Assembly: GCA_963757125.1 (NCBI GenBank)
Contig: CAVWQP010000004.1
Location: 1,240,001-1,304,000, forward strand
Length of the DNA: 64,000 bases
Direction of reading: 5' to 3'
From: CAVVSD01 sp963757125
Lineage (GTDB): Bacteria > Actinomycetota > Thermoleophilia > Solirubrobacterales > Solirubrobacteraceae
The notes below the pieces were generated by a model. The model searched no databases. It was given only the letters and a program-made list of their open reading frames with translations, and was not told the DNA's origin. The position numbers were made by a program, and so were the translations under genes. This document shows, in pieces, positions 63,982-64,000 of the stretch (its first letter is position 1; each line of letters begins with the position of its first letter).

Positions 63982-64000
63982 CGGGGCAATAGATTCGGAG

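Overview
The window is gene-dense, very GC-rich DNA (coding third positions almost always G or C) with short intergenic gaps, many GTG/TTG starts and 1-4 base start/stop overlaps. The gene families point to a high-GC actinobacterium, most probably a Thermoleophilia/Solirubrobacterales-type soil bacterium: SpoIID- and SpoIIM-family proteins without a sporulation locus, an actinobacterial TIGR03624-like zinc metalloprotease, MerR and HD-GYP proteins, and a PASTA-less serine/threonine kinase. This taxonomic placement is inference. No rRNA, tRNA, CRISPR array, insertion sequence or prophage gene was seen.

Layout. 0-5.2 kb: a 5'-3' exonuclease cut by the left edge, an AAA ATPase, a secreted lysyl-oxidase-like protein, a DUF559-type protein and a secreted SpoIID/LytB protein. 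5.3-9.7 kb: an AlsS-type thiamine-diphosphate enzyme, an aldehyde dehydrogenase, an OsmC protein and a MarR regulator, then a small metallopeptidase-like protein. 9.7-18.8 kb: a MetE-like protein, a GntR regulator with a clear operator, and a tightly coupled glcD-glcE-glcF-aceB-TPP enzyme operon that would take glycolate through glyoxylate to malate. 18.9-29.4 kb: a cyclase-family hydrolase, a hydantoinase/oxoprolinase-type hyuA-hyuB-small zinc protein operon, a class III aminotransferase, an iron alcohol dehydrogenase, an L-lactate permease and fumC; together with the previous block this is an organic-acid and amino-acid catabolism region. 29.4-34.3 kb: a catalytically degenerate alpha/beta hydrolase, a lipoprotein, a MATE exporter, PPK2, an HD-GYP membrane protein and a 30-residue membrane peptide. 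34.4-38.5 kb: two paralogous MerR regulators flanking a zinc-ribbon/PAS-like protein, a MarR regulator and a PQQ-type sugar dehydrogenase lipoprotein. 38.5-45.8 kb: ileS, a flippase-like membrane protein, DedA, an alkyltransferase-like protein, thioredoxin, SpoIIM and a polyprenol-phosphate mannosyltransferase. 45.8-54.7 kb: polX, a glycosyltransferase, a membrane protein, otsB, a Crp/Fnr regulator, an HD exoribonuclease, a PAC2 protein and a Ser/Thr kinase with a Gly-Thr repeat tail. 54.7-64 kb: a UvrD/RecB-like helicase-nuclease, an IMPase-family phosphatase, a zinc metalloprotease, an AlkA-type glycosylase, an Mrp ATPase, a Mug-type glycosylase, a ferredoxin and an amidase.

Two genome-wide patterns stand out. 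First, at least seven genes have a TANNNT box ending 6-7 bases before the start codon and no Shine-Dalgarno sequence, the signature of leaderless transcripts. Second, nine genes carry fourteen reading-frame breaks; thirteen are of the same +1 type, and removing one base (often an extra G) restores conserved protein. I read these as sequence or assembly insertions rather than true gene decay, and annotate these genes as whole loci with the break positions stated.
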